In this document: positions 15,475 to 23,399 of the stretch, piece after piece
Layout: every line of letters begins with the position of its first letter
How positions within the stretch are numbered: the stretch's first letter is position 1
Source of the DNA: Phycisphaera sp.
GTDB lineage: Bacteria > Planctomycetota > Phycisphaerae > Phycisphaerales > Phycisphaeraceae
Reading direction: 5' to 3'
Assembly: GCA_028285385.1 (NCBI GenBank)
Contig: JANQPR010000015.1
Location: 1 to 49,827 of the forward strand
Length of the DNA: 49,827 bases
Program-made: the position numbers and the translations under genes
Notes under the pieces: model-generated
Databases searched by the model: none
What the model was told of the DNA's origin: nothing
The model's input: only the letters and a program-made list of their open reading frames with translations

Positions 15475-18027
15475 ATGGCCAGCAAGCGTAAACACGAGAT
15501 CAGCAAGAAGAAGTGGGGAACCATCCTCGGCACGGCCGGGGCGTTGTTCGTCTCGCCGCTCGCGGCGTACGGGCAGGACGCCGGCTACGACTTCGACCAA
15601 CTGGCCGAGGTCGACGGGGAAGCGCCCCTGGGCCTGTTCGACGTCGCCGACGGCGACGCCGACGGCGAGTCCAGCATCAACATGGACTCGTTCGGCAAGG
15701 TCGACCTCGCGGTCAAGGACCTCGAGATCGCCAAGGTGCTCCAGCTCCTGTCGATCCAGAGCCAGAAGAACATCGTCACCAGCCGCAACGTCTCGGGCAC
15801 CGTGTCCGCGGACCTGTACGGCGTGACGTTCCACGAGGCCCTGGACGCCATCCTCGAGCCCAACGGGTTCGGGTATGAGGAGAAGGGCAACTTCATCTAC
15901 GTCTACACCGCCGAAGAACTCCAGGAACGCCGCGACGCCTCGCGGGCCCTGCAGACCAAGATCATCCGGCTGAACTACCTCAACGGCGACGACGCCAAGA
16001 CCATCGCCGAGGCGATGATGTCCGACGCCGGCTCCGTGACGTTCAGCTCGGCGGTCGAGGACGGGTTCCTGCCCAGCGAGTCGGACGCGGGCGGCAACAG
16101 CTTCGCGCTGCCGGACTCGATCATCGTCCGTGACTACGAAGAGAACGTCGCCGCCGTCGAGGGCATCATCGCCGAGCTCGACGTGCGTCCGAAGCAGGTC
16201 CTGATCGAGGCCACCATCCTCCAGGCCCAGTTGACCGAGAACAACGCCTTCGGCGTCGACTTCTCCGTGTTCAGTAACCTCGACGCGTTCGACTTCACCA
16301 ACCCGCTCAACGCGATCGGTGAGTTGATCGGCGGCGGCGGTCCCGATGGCGATGCCGGCGGCGGCGTTCAGTCCACCGTCGGCAACACCGCCGGCCCGGG
16401 CGGCGTGAAGGTCGGGTACGTCGGCTCCGACGCGGCCGTGTTCGTCCGTGCGTTGGACTCCGTCACCGACACGACCGTCGTGGCCAAGCCCAACATCCTC
16501 GTGCTCAACCGCCAGAAGGCCGACCTGCTCGTCGGTCAGCGGCTCGGTTACCTCAGCACGACCGTCACGGACACCAGCAACACGCAGACCGTCGAGTTCC
16601 TCGACGTCGGTACCCAGCTGACCGTCCGCCCGTTCATCTCGAACGAGGGCACCGTCCGCCTCGAGTTGCGGCCCGCGATCAGCGACGGTGCGGTGCGCGA
16701 GCAGGCCGGCTTCGTCATCCCCGACGAGACGACCCAGGAGCTCATCACCAACATCATCGTCGAGGACGGTCAGACCGTCGTCATCGGCGGCCTGTTCAAG
16801 GAAGACACGACCAACAACCGCAACCAGGTCCCCGGCCTGGGCAACATCCCGGTCCTGGGCGCTGCGTTCCAGGGCAAGGACGACACGGTTGAGCGGTCCG
16901 AGGTCATCTTCCTGATCAAGACCTCGATCATGGAGCCGTCGCAGCTCACCATCGGTGGCCAGGCCGCCGAAGCCGCGATCCGCAACAAGCGCCTCGGCGC
17001 GAAGCAGGGCCTGCTGCCCTGGTCGACCGACAAGCTCGTCAGCAGCAACCTCCTGACCGCCCGCGAGGCGCTCGAGAGCGGCGACGACAAGAAGGCGATG
17101 TGGCACACCAACCTCGCGCTGCACATCAGCCCGACCTCCGCCGACGCCCTGGCGCTCAAGCAGGAGATCACGGGTGAGCAGATCGCCTATCACGACCGCT
17201 CGCAGCTGCGGGGCATCATGGACTCGATGATCGACGCCGACGTCGAGGCCCTGGCGCCCAAGGCTGAAGAACCCGTGGCGTTCTCCGAGGCCGTGACCGA
17301 GGAGCCCGCCGAGGTCGAGACCGCGGCCGCCGAGACGGTAGTGTCGACGGACATCGAAGACGTGTTCGTTGAGACCGAAGCCCCGGCTGAGGCCGAGGAA
17401 GTGATCGCCGAGGTCGACACGACCGCCGACGCGGGCACGACCGAGGCAACGGACACGTTCGCCGCCGAGTCGGCCGAGCCGCAGCCGGCTGAAGTGATCG
17501 ACACCTTCGAGGCCGAGCCCGTGCAGACGGCCGAGCCGGTGCAGGAAGTGATCGCCGAAGTCGACACCGAGTCGTTCAGCGCCGCCGAGCCGACGCAGGA
17601 CGAGACGGTCGAGGGCGACGCCTTCGACTGGGGCCAGAGCGCCGAGGGCGCCGTGGCCGAGGCCGACGACGAATCGGGCGCGTTCGATGCGCCGCAGAGC
17701 ACCGCCCAGGTGACCGTGTCGGTCGAGACCGACGCGAGCGACTGGGAGTTCGCCGAGCCGATCTCGGTCGAGCCGACGGCCGACGCCCCGGCCACCACCG
17801 CCGAGTTCGCCGGCGACGGGTTCGAGGCCGACACCTTCGACGCCGACCTGTTCTTCGAGAGCACCGGCGGCGACGTCCCGGACTTCGCCACCGAGGTCGC
17901 TGCCGACCCCGTCGAGGCTCAGGCCGAAGCGACGGATGCTGAAGAAGCGACCGATAACGCCGCCGACGAAGGCGACTTCTACGACCAGTTGATGACCGAG
18001 GTCGAAGTAACCGACGACGGCAACTAA
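15475..18027 (+). CDS. Secretin (PilQ/GspD family) with a long acidic C-terminal tail
   Basis: The outer-membrane channel of the pilus/secretion machine, 850 residues. A signal peptide ends near AAYG|QD. An N0/STN domain is at about 76-145 (DLAVKDLEIAKVLQLL), an N1 domain at about 159-238, and the secretin core at 240-487, with KPNILVLNRQKADLLVG and VPGLGNIPVLGAAF as family signatures. A TPR-like stretch follows (490-590). The last 240 or so residues are a Glu/Ala/Thr/Val-rich tail with recurring VIAEVDT and AEPVQ units, which is unusual for a secretin. ATG 15475 has AAGGAG 8 nt upstream; ATG 15418 lacks a usable site. It follows the PilP-like gene by 83 bp. Confidence 0.92.
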   Translation: MASKRKHEISKKKWGTILGTAGALFVSPLAAYGQDAGYDFDQLAEVDGEAPLGLFDVADGDADGESSINMDSFGKVDLAVKDLEIAKVLQLLSIQSQKNIVTSRNVSGTVSADLYGVTFHEALDAILEPNGFGYEEKGNFIYVYTAEELQERRDASRALQTKIIRLNYLNGDDAKTIAEAMMSDAGSVTFSSAVEDGFLPSESDAGGNSFALPDSIIVRDYEENVAAVEGIIAELDVRPKQVLIEATILQAQLTENNAFGVDFSVFSNLDAFDFTNPLNAIGELIGGGGPDGDAGGGVQSTVGNTAGPGGVKVGYVGSDAAVFVRALDSVTDTTVVAKPNILVLNRQKADLLVGQRLGYLSTTVTDTSNTQTVEFLDVGTQLTVRPFISNEGTVRLELRPAISDGAVREQAGFVIPDETTQELITNIIVEDGQTVVIGGLFKEDTTNNRNQVPGLGNIPVLGAAFQGKDDTVERSEVIFLIKTSIMEPSQLTIGGQAAEAAIRNKRLGAKQGLLPWSTDKLVSSNLLTAREALESGDDKKAMWHTNLALHISPTSADALALKQEITGEQIAYHDRSQLRGIMDSMIDADVEALAPKAEEPVAFSEAVTEEPAEVETAAAETVVSTDIEDVFVETEAPAEAEEVIAEVDTTADAGTTEATDTFAAESAEPQPAEVIDTFEAEPVQTAEPVQEVIAEVDTESFSAAEPTQDETVEGDAFDWGQSAEGAVAEADDESGAFDAPQSTAQVTVSVETDASDWEFAEPISVEPTADAPATTAEFAGDGFEADTFDADLFFESTGGDVPDFATEVAADPVEAQAEATDAEEATDNAADEGDFYDQLMTEVEVTDDGN

Positions 18028-18048
18028 GCCGTCCCCCGTGACACCCTC

Positions 18049-18081
18049 GCCGGGGTCGGCCCACCGCCGGCCCCGGCTTTT
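18049..18081 (+). terminator. Rho-independent terminator after the secretin gene
   Basis: A 12-bp stem with one G-U pair, GCCGGGGTCGGC (18049-18060) and GCCGGCCCCGGC (18066-18077), has a 5-nt loop and a TTTT tract. It starts 22 nt after the stop and probably reduces read-through into the TPR and signalling genes. Confidence 0.8.
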
Positions 18082-18102
18082 CCGCTTTACGAGAGACCCG
18101 CC

Positions 18103-19362
18103 ATGTTCAACCGCTCGACCCTGACGCAGACCCTGCTCGCCGCCACCGTCGTCGCCGGGCTCGCGCTGTCCGGCTGCCAGAACCGCCACGACGAGTGGGT
18201 CAAGGAGGCCGACGGCCGGTGGCAGAGCCTGCGCTCGCACGTCATGATCGAGACGGCGACGAACCAGTTCACGGCCGGGCAGCTCAAGCAGGCCGAGAAG
18301 ACCGTCAACGACGCTGCCCGTGTCGACCCGGACAACCCGAAGCTGTTCAACCTCGCCGGCCGTATCGCGCTGGAGAAGGGCGAACTCGAGTACGCGTTCA
18401 AGCTCTTTGCCCGATCAATCGTGCTCAGCGACACCGGCAGCGACGCGTTCGCCGACCCGTATTACTACCAAGGCGTCATCCTGCAGCGCTGGAGCAAGCA
18501 CGAAGACGCGCTCGAGCGCTACGAGGCCGCCCAACGCCTCGAGCCCGACAACCCCAGCCGGCTGCTCGCGGTCGCCGAGACGCTGGTCACGCTTGAACGC
18601 TTCGACGAAGCCGCCAAGGTGCTCGAGGACCGGCTCGACTACTTCGACAGCAACGCGTCGATGCGTGTCGCGCTCGGCCACATCTACGGGCTGAAGAGCG
18701 AGTACAGCACCGCCGCGGATTACTACCGCAACGCCGCGCTGCTCGCGCCCGACGAGACGATCATCCAGGAAGAGCTTGCCCGTACGCTCATCGAGGCCAA
18801 CCAGCCCGACGAGGCCGCGAGAGCGCTCAAGGCCCTGCTCGCCAAGGACGCCTACGCCAACCGCACCGACCTCATGCGTCGCCTCGCCGCCGCCGAGCTC
18901 AGCGCCGGCCGGGTCGCCGACGCCCGGCAGACGTACATCGACCTGACCAACATCGAGCGCGACGTGCCGACCGACTGGATCAAGCTCGGCGAGCTGTCCT
19001 GGCGGATGGAAGACCTGGGCGGCACGCTGATCGCCGCCAACCGCGTCATGGACCTCGCGCCCAACCGGCACGAGGGTTACCTGATGGCCGGCATGGTTTG
19101 GCAGAAACGCGGCCGACTGGTCGATGCGCTCCGGTTGTTCGATCACGCCGCCAAGCTGGCGCCCAACGACACCACGCCGCTGCTGATGCGCGGCCTGGCG
19201 TTGCAGAAGGTCGGCAAGCCCGCCGCGGCGGCCAAGGCCTACGAGGCGGCGCTGAAGCGCAACCCAGACGACAAACGGGCGCAGCGGCTGCTGTCCTCCG
19301 TACAGAAGGAAATCGAGTCGCAGGCCGCCGTGTCCACCGAGGCCGCCGCGACCGGGTACTGA
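18103..19362 (+). CDS. TPR-repeat lipoprotein of the pilus locus
   Basis: A 419-residue protein with a lipoprotein signal (hydrophobic run, then LALSGC, Cys at residue 25) and about ten tetratricopeptide repeats, such as AGRIALEKGELEYAFKLFARSI and YEAALKRNPDDKRA. It is probably lipid-anchored and faces the periplasm. Its position after the secretin suggests the pilotin/PilF role of helping the secretin insert or assemble, although it is longer than PilF of Pseudomonas (an inference from context). It lies 21 bp after the secretin terminator, so it may depend on partial read-through or its own promoter. Confidence 0.85.
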   Translation: MFNRSTLTQTLLAATVVAGLALSGCQNRHDEWVKEADGRWQSLRSHVMIETATNQFTAGQLKQAEKTVNDAARVDPDNPKLFNLAGRIALEKGELEYAFKLFARSIVLSDTGSDAFADPYYYQGVILQRWSKHEDALERYEAAQRLEPDNPSRLLAVAETLVTLERFDEAAKVLEDRLDYFDSNASMRVALGHIYGLKSEYSTAADYYRNAALLAPDETIIQEELARTLIEANQPDEAARALKALLAKDAYANRTDLMRRLAAAELSAGRVADARQTYIDLTNIERDVPTDWIKLGELSWRMEDLGGTLIAANRVMDLAPNRHEGYLMAGMVWQKRGRLVDALRLFDHAAKLAPNDTTPLLMRGLALQKVGKPAAAAKAYEAALKRNPDDKRAQRLLSSVQKEIESQAAVSTEAAATGY

Positions 19363-19430
19363 TCCGGAACCACTGGGGGATCCAGGGCCGACCGCCGCGT
19401 ACGGCGGGCGGCAGACCCGAGGCGGAGAAC

Positions 19431-20900
19431 GTGCAAACTCACTGGTATCGGGCGATCCTGGCGGGGGTGGCCACGTGCCTCGTCGCGGGTGTCTCCTTTG
19501 CCGCGCTCAGTGCGTCACCGATGCCGAGGGGGTGGGGTGTGTGGTTGGCGTCGTGTTTAATCGGAGGCCTGATTGGGTTCGCCGCCTGGCGGATCGCGGC
19601 GGCGCTGCAGCGCGACATCCGCCGGCTGGTCGGGTATCTACACACGCTGTCCGGGGAGGGCGCGACGCTCCCGCCGCGGCTTGGGTTCGGGCTGGGGCCC
19701 GCCGCCAACGTCGCTGCACAGACGATCCAGGCGATGAGCGAACGGCTCGACGAGATGACCCGGCTGCGGCGGGAGCTCGAGCTGCGCAGCCGGGTCAGCG
19801 AAGCCGAGCGCGGCCACCTCGAAGCGATCCTGAACGCCATCACCGACGGCGTGGTGGTTACGGACGCGTTCGACGAGGTCAAGATTGCCAACGGCGCGGC
19901 CGCCCAGGTGCTCGACTTCGAGCTCCAGCCGGCGCTGCGTCGTCCGTTGGACGAAGTGACCGAAGACGCCCGGCTGATCAAGCTGATCAAGGACACCCGC
20001 GACGCCGGCGCGAACCAACGCCGCGGCATGGAGCACCGCGTCGGCGGCCGGTCGTTCCGCGTCACTACCACCTGCGTCGCGGGCAGGGGCGTGGCGGCGC
20101 CGGGTGCGGCCGGCGCCGCCGGCGTGGTCACCGTGCTGCACGACGTGACCCGGGACAAGGAGATCGCCGAGATGAAGTCCGACTTCGTCTCCAAGGTGTC
20201 CCACGAGCTGCGGACGCCGCTCAGCTCGATCAAGGCCTACGTCGAGATGCTGATCGACGGCGAGGCGCACGACGAAGACACCCGCAGCGAGTTCTACGGC
20301 ATCGTCCAGAACGAGACCGACCGGCTCCAGCGGATGATCGACAACATCCTCTCGATCAGCCGGATCGAGTCCGGCGTGACCAAGGTCCACCGCGAGCAAG
20401 TGGAACTCGCAGTGTTGGTCAACGGTTGTGTCGAGGTGGTACTGCCGCAGGCACGCGACAAGGGCGTGACGCTCGACCGTCTCGTCACCGAGCGCGAAGC
20501 CGTTGTGTTTGCCGACCGGGACATGCTGGTCCAGGCCGTGATGAACGTGGTGTCCAACGCGGTGAAGTACACGCCCGCGGGGGGCACGGTCGGGCTTGCG
20601 ATGGTTTCCGACGGGCCGAGTCGGACGGTGACCCTGAGCGTGACGGACACCGGCGTCGGCATCCCCGCCGAGGACGTGCCCCGCCTGTTCCAGAAGTTCT
20701 ACCGCGTGCCGTCCAATAACACGGTCGCGCCGGGTACCGGCCTGGGCCTGAACCTGGTGAAGCACGTCGTCGAGAACGTTCATGCCGGCAGCGTGTCGGT
20801 CGAAAGCACGGTCGGACACGGCACGACGTTCAAAATGGCCCTCCCTTTAGCCGACATTCCCAGTGAGCGAGGGGCAGACTTGTTAGCGAGGCGATGGTGA
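19431..20900 (+). CDS. Membrane PAS-domain sensor histidine kinase
   Basis: A 489-residue kinase with two transmembrane helices at about 7-28 and 37-56 and almost no periplasmic loop, so it likely senses the membrane or cytoplasm. A linker, then a PAS domain at about 130-240 (LNAITDGVVVTDAFDEV), leads to HisKA with phospho-acceptor H258 in SKVSHELRTPLSS. The ATPase domain has the N box NVVSNAVKYTP, G1 DTGVGIPAED and G2 GTGLGLNLVKHVV. GTG 19431 is chosen because it is the first start that fits after the TPR gene and keeps both helices; the frame is open further upstream inside that gene. It overlaps the response regulator by 7 nt. Confidence 0.9.
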   Translation: MQTHWYRAILAGVATCLVAGVSFAALSASPMPRGWGVWLASCLIGGLIGFAAWRIAAALQRDIRRLVGYLHTLSGEGATLPPRLGFGLGPAANVAAQTIQAMSERLDEMTRLRRELELRSRVSEAERGHLEAILNAITDGVVVTDAFDEVKIANGAAAQVLDFELQPALRRPLDEVTEDARLIKLIKDTRDAGANQRRGMEHRVGGRSFRVTTTCVAGRGVAAPGAAGAAGVVTVLHDVTRDKEIAEMKSDFVSKVSHELRTPLSSIKAYVEMLIDGEAHDEDTRSEFYGIVQNETDRLQRMIDNILSISRIESGVTKVHREQVELAVLVNGCVEVVLPQARDKGVTLDRLVTEREAVVFADRDMLVQAVMNVVSNAVKYTPAGGTVGLAMVSDGPSRTVTLSVTDTGVGIPAEDVPRLFQKFYRVPSNNTVAPGTGLGLNLVKHVVENVHAGSVSVESTVGHGTTFKMALPLADIPSERGADLLARRW

Positions 20901-21325
20901 CGCAACCCCCCTTAGTTCTGGTCTGTGACGACGAGTCCCACATCGTCCACGTGGTCTCGCTGAAGCTCCGTAACGCGGGGTACGAGGTCATCACCGCGCC
21001 CGACGGCGCCGAAGCGCTCGAGCTGGTCAAGCGACGGCTGCCCGATCTGATCGTGACGGATTACCAGATGCCCTACGTCTCCGGCGTCGAGCTCTGCGCC
21101 GCCCTGCGCGAAGACGAGGCGACCGCCGACGTCCCCGCCATCATGCTCACCGCTCGGGGCTTCCGCCTCGACCCGGCCGAACTGCACCGGGCGCGGATCA
21201 TCGACGTCGTCAGCAAGCCGTTCAGCCCGCGGGAGGTGCTGCTGAAGGTGCAGGCGATCGTGCCCGTGTCGGGAGGCCGTCAGGCCGAAGCACCCAGCCC
21301 CGACCAATCCCCGGAGGCCGCGTGA
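20894..21325 (+). CDS. Single-domain response regulator (CheY-like)
   Basis: A 143-residue protein made of a receiver domain with the acidic pocket D12-D13, phospho-acceptor D56 in LIVTDYQMP, a Thr in MLTARG and Lys in VVSKPFSP. A short Pro/Ser/Ala tail follows. It has no output domain, so it should act by protein contact. Overlap with the kinase gene (7 nt) and the HD-GYP gene (GTGA) suggests kinase to receiver to HD-GYP signalling. Confidence 0.92.
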   Translation: MVTQPPLVLVCDDESHIVHVVSLKLRNAGYEVITAPDGAEALELVKRRLPDLIVTDYQMPYVSGVELCAALREDEATADVPAIMLTARGFRLDPAELHRARIIDVVSKPFSPREVLLKVQAIVPVSGGRQAEAPSPDQSPEAA

Positions 21326-22968
21326 GTCAGCCCGCCGTCCAACTCGCGTCGCCGCCCGAAGCGACGCTGAGCCCGGAGGTGTTCCGCCGCGCCGAGGCGC
21401 TCGGCGTGACGCTGCTGCGGCTGCGCGACGGCGGCGAGGCGCGAGCGCTGACCGCGTCGGGCCGTGTGGTAGAGGCGATCGTCGCTTCGTCGTTGTTTTC
21501 CGGTGCGCTGCGCCGAGAGTGGTCGTCGCTGACGGCGGCACCCGGCACCGTCCGGGAGTTGTGGCCGGGCGTGCGCGTCGCGTCGTTGAGGCCGGGCCCG
21601 GGCCGGCTGGCGGTGCACCCGCCGGTACCCAAGAAGCTCTACGCCGTGTTGCTACTGGGACCGGAGTTGACGGAGTCCGAGCAGTTCCACGGCGTCTGCG
21701 GCGAGGCCGGGCTCGATCGGGGGGCCGCGGCGGCGGAGGCCCAAGGCGACTCGACCGTTTCCGCCGGAGAAGCGCACCGGCTCGCGCTGACATTGAGCTG
21801 GATGTGTGAAGACGATGGCAACCTTCACCGCCGTGGCGGCGAGTTGCAGGGCCTGTCGCTGGAACTAGCCGACACGTACGAAGAGCTCTCGCTCTTGTAC
21901 AAGCTCGCGAGCAGCCTCCGCGTCAAGGCGTCACCCGAGACGGTGTTACGCGACGCCTGCGAGGAGCTGCACCAGGTCATCGGGTTTCGTTGGCTGGCGT
22001 TGTCGTTGGTGAATGATCCCCGTCTCAACGACGTGAGCGGCCAGACCATCTGTCTCCACGTCGGGGATTTTGACCCGGACGAGATGGACGCCGCCGCCGA
22101 CGCGTTGATGCAGCGGTACCCCGACCTGCACAGCCCCATGATCGTCGACCGTGCGGGCGAGATCGCGCTCCCCGGGGTCGAGTCGCTGGGACAAAACTTT
22201 CTGATCATCCCGATGCGTCTCGATGACGGGGTGCTCGGTGTGATGTTCGGGGCCGACCGACTCGACGGTGACCTGATCTCGTCGGTGGACGCGAAGCTGT
22301 GCGAGTCGCTGGCGGGGTCGCTGACCATCTACCTCGAAAACCACATGCTCTACGACGATGCGCACAGCATGTTCCTTGGCACGCTGCACGCCCTGACCGC
22401 CGCGATCGACGCCAAGGACAGCTACACCCACGGTCACTCCGAGCGGGTGGCCCTGCTGGCCCGGATGCTCGCCGAGCAGGTCGGTCTGGGCCACCAGGTG
22501 TGCGAGCGCGTCTACCTCTCGGGCTTGGTGCACGACGTCGGCAAGATCGGCGTGCCCGAAGCGGTGCTGTGCAAGCCGGGGCGCCTCACCGCGGACGAGT
22601 TCGGGCTCATCAAGCTACACCCGCAGATCGGCGCCAACATCATCCGCGACATCCGGCAGATGGAGGACCTCGTCCCCGGCGTGCTGTACCACCACGAGAA
22701 GTACGACGGCGGCGGCTACCCGACCGGACGGGCGGCGGAGGAGATCCCGTTGTTTGGCCGGCTTATCGGGCTGGCCGACGCGTTCGACGCCATGTCTTCC
22801 GACCGCACGTACCGTAAAGCGATGAAGCTCGAAGACGTGCTCGCAGAGGTCACCCGGTGCGCCGGGACGCAGTTCGACCCCGAGCTCGCCGCGGCCTTTG
22901 TGCAGATGGACTTCGCCCCCTTCGACCGGTTGATCCGCAAGCACGAACGCATGCGGCGTGCGGCCTAG
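21322..22968 (+). CDS. GAF-HD-GYP protein, probable cyclic-di-GMP phosphodiesterase
   Basis: A 548-residue cytoplasmic protein. Residues 1-165 form an unrecognised N-terminal domain; a helix links to a GAF domain at about 205-340; the HD-GYP domain is at about 350-530. Metal-binding and signature residues are intact: H404-D405 in GLVHDVGKIGVP, the HH pair in LYHHEKYDGGGYP and the GYP at 465-467. Such domains hydrolyse c-di-GMP to pGpG or GMP. It starts within the response regulator stop (GTGA) and lies upstream of the STAS and PilB genes, whose ATPase carries a likely c-di-GMP-binding domain. The GAF domain suggests a second, small-molecule input. Confidence 0.92.
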   Translation: MSQPAVQLASPPEATLSPEVFRRAEALGVTLLRLRDGGEARALTASGRVVEAIVASSLFSGALRREWSSLTAAPGTVRELWPGVRVASLRPGPGRLAVHPPVPKKLYAVLLLGPELTESEQFHGVCGEAGLDRGAAAAEAQGDSTVSAGEAHRLALTLSWMCEDDGNLHRRGGELQGLSLELADTYEELSLLYKLASSLRVKASPETVLRDACEELHQVIGFRWLALSLVNDPRLNDVSGQTICLHVGDFDPDEMDAAADALMQRYPDLHSPMIVDRAGEIALPGVESLGQNFLIIPMRLDDGVLGVMFGADRLDGDLISSVDAKLCESLAGSLTIYLENHMLYDDAHSMFLGTLHALTAAIDAKDSYTHGHSERVALLARMLAEQVGLGHQVCERVYLSGLVHDVGKIGVPEAVLCKPGRLTADEFGLIKLHPQIGANIIRDIRQMEDLVPGVLYHHEKYDGGGYPTGRAAEEIPLFGRLIGLADAFDAMSSDRTYRKAMKLEDVLAEVTRCAGTQFDPELAAAFVQMDFAPFDRLIRKHERMRRAA

Positions 22969-23021
22969 CCCGGATAACCGACGCAGCCCACCTGAACCCG
23001 ATGCCGGTTTCGGTCGATGAC

Positions 23022-23027
23022 TTGACA
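23022..23027 (+). promoter_or_regulatory. Possible -35 box before the STAS gene
   Basis: TTGACA, a perfect -35 hexamer, lies in the 89-bp gap between the HD-GYP and STAS genes. The only -10-like box is weak (GACGTT at 23047-23052, 19 nt away), so an internal promoter is possible but not secure. Confidence 0.25.
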
Positions 23028-23057
23028 GGACCGCGCCGGCGCCCGGGACGTTGTGCC

Positions 23058-23396
23058 ATGAAACTCACGCACGAAGACTACGACCAGCTCAGCGTCTTCA
23101 CGCTCAAGGGCGAGTTCGTTGGCGAGGAAGACGCCGAACGCCTCCGCGCGGCGGCGCAGGAGCGGCTCGACCACGCCATCCGCGACGTCGTCCTCGACCT
23201 GGAACACGTCGAGTTCGTAGACAGCCTCGGCCTCGAATCGATGCTCTGGCTGCAGGACACCTGTGCCGAAAAACTGGGGCAGGTCCGGCTCGCGAACGTC
23301 CACGGGAACGTGACCGAGGCGCTACGCGTCACGCGCCTGGCCGGCCGCCTCGAACTCCACGCCGACGTCGACGCTGCCATCAACAGCTTGAGGTGA
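23058..23396 (+). CDS. STAS-domain protein (anti-sigma-factor-antagonist-like)
   Basis: A 112-residue single STAS domain: FTLKGEFVGEEDAERL at the start, VVLDLEHVEFVDSLGLESMLWL in the middle and LANVHGNVTEALRVTRLAGRLEL at the end. In SpoIIAA-type antagonists the regulatory Ser is the second Ser of a DSSG motif; here the motif reads DSLG, so that position is Leu and switching by phosphorylation at that residue looks impossible. The protein may be a constitutive partner or a structural domain. It sits between the HD-GYP gene and the pilus ATPase gene, ending 3 bp before the latter's GTG. Confidence 0.85.
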   Translation: MKLTHEDYDQLSVFTLKGEFVGEEDAERLRAAAQERLDHAIRDVVLDLEHVEFVDSLGLESMLWLQDTCAEKLGQVRLANVHGNVTEALRVTRLAGRLELHADVDAAINSLR

Positions 23397-23399
23397 TAT

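Noticed and set aside
15124-18240. A 1038-codon open frame on the minus strand opposite the secretin
   Set aside because: High GC makes long antisense frames by chance; the translation is composed of His/Arg/Gly/Val runs with no domain, and the plus strand has a full secretin with signal peptide and family motifs.
22965-23057. Extending the STAS gene upstream to TTG/GTG codons near 22857
   Set aside because: This would overlap the HD-GYP gene by more than 100 nt and add an Arg/Ala-rich stretch with no STAS character; ATG 23058 begins the domain.
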